NCBI GenBank assembly: GCA_937944075.1
Contig: CALDZZ010000213.1
Location: 1 to 5,291, forward strand
Source of the DNA: an uncultured Rhizobiaceae group bacterium
GTDB lineage: Bacteria; Pseudomonadota; Alphaproteobacteria; Rhizobiales; Rhizobiaceae
Reading direction: 5' to 3'
Length of the DNA: 5,291 nucleotides
In this document: positions 5,214 to 5,291 of the stretch, in pieces
Position numbering within the stretch: the stretch's first letter is position 1
Layout of the letters: each line of letters begins with the position of its first letter
The notes under the pieces: generated by a model
Told to the model about the DNA's origin: nothing
What the model saw: only the letters and a program-made list of their open reading frames with translations
Databases searched by the model: none
Position numbers and translations under genes: made by a program

Positions 5214-5291
5214 ATGGCCCAAATTTCCCTTACATTTCCTGATGGCTCAAAACGCGAATTCGAAGCTGGTGTTACCGGTCTTGAAGTTGCG
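5214..5291 (+). CDS. thrS: Threonyl-tRNA synthetase, N-terminal start only
   Basis: ThrRS charges tRNA-Thr with threonine in the cytoplasm. Only 26 codons are visible before the window ends, but they match the start of the N-terminal TGS domain: ISLTFPDGSKREFEAGVTG (residues 4-22) is the typical beginning of alphaproteobacterial ThrS. The ATG at 5214 is supported by this fit. The best ribosome site, AAAAGGA (5196-5202), is rather far away at about 11 nt, and lies between the leader hairpin and the start, which may matter for control. The catalytic and editing domains are outside the window. Confidence 0.88.
   Translation, partial: MAQISLTFPDGSKREFEAGVTGLEVA

Noticed and set aside
5024..5242. 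Plus-strand 72-residue open frame spanning the rlmJ-thrS gap
   Set aside because: It starts inside rlmJ, overlaps the start of thrS and shows no family resemblance or ribosome site.

Overview
The window looks like an ordinary chromosomal segment of an alphaproteobacterium, most likely a Hyphomicrobiales (rhizobia-like) or related lineage. The evidence is the alphaproteobacterial form of several genes: a stand-alone HisI, FolE, the short NifU/IscU-like protein, YidD, a Rhizobium-type (ReAV-like, PF06089) asparaginase, RlmJ and ThrS. Base composition is moderate and looks more AT-rich than most rhizobial chromosomes (judged by eye, not counted). No mobile element, tRNA, rRNA, CRISPR array or defence system is visible.

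Layout. On the minus strand at the left edge lie folE (435-1070) and then hisI (running off the window at position 1). They are separated by a short gap filled by a strong hairpin that contains the hisI ribosome binding site. A region of about 330 bases (1071-1400) separates this pair from everything to the right, which is on the plus strand. This divergent region carries a perfect 14-bp palindrome, a 20-bp inverted repeat, a candidate alphaproteobacterial LexA box (GAAC-N7-GAAC) and overlapping hairpins.

On the plus strand come an Fe-S scaffold-like gene (1401), yidD (1859), an asparaginase (2187), a VOC/glyoxalase-fold gene (3236), a six-helix ferric-reductase/MsrQ-like membrane gene (3610) and rlmJ (4233). 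Gaps are tiny or negative: 14 bp, 11-bp overlap, 50 bp, then two ATGA 4-bp overlaps. This suggests one or two transcription units of unrelated household jobs: Fe-S assembly, membrane protein insertion, asparagine use, and rRNA methylation. At the right edge thrS begins (5214) after a 114-bp leader. That leader has a hairpin with CGT, a Thr anticodon, in its loop, placed about where the E. coli thrS translational operator has its anticodon-like arm.

No wholly new multi-gene system stands out. The signals most worth checking are regulatory: the SOS-like box before the Fe-S scaffold gene, the folE-hisI coupling hairpin and the thrS leader. Two proteins also have altered key residues: the scaffold-like protein lacks the third cysteine, and the MsrQ-like protein lacks one expected haem histidine.
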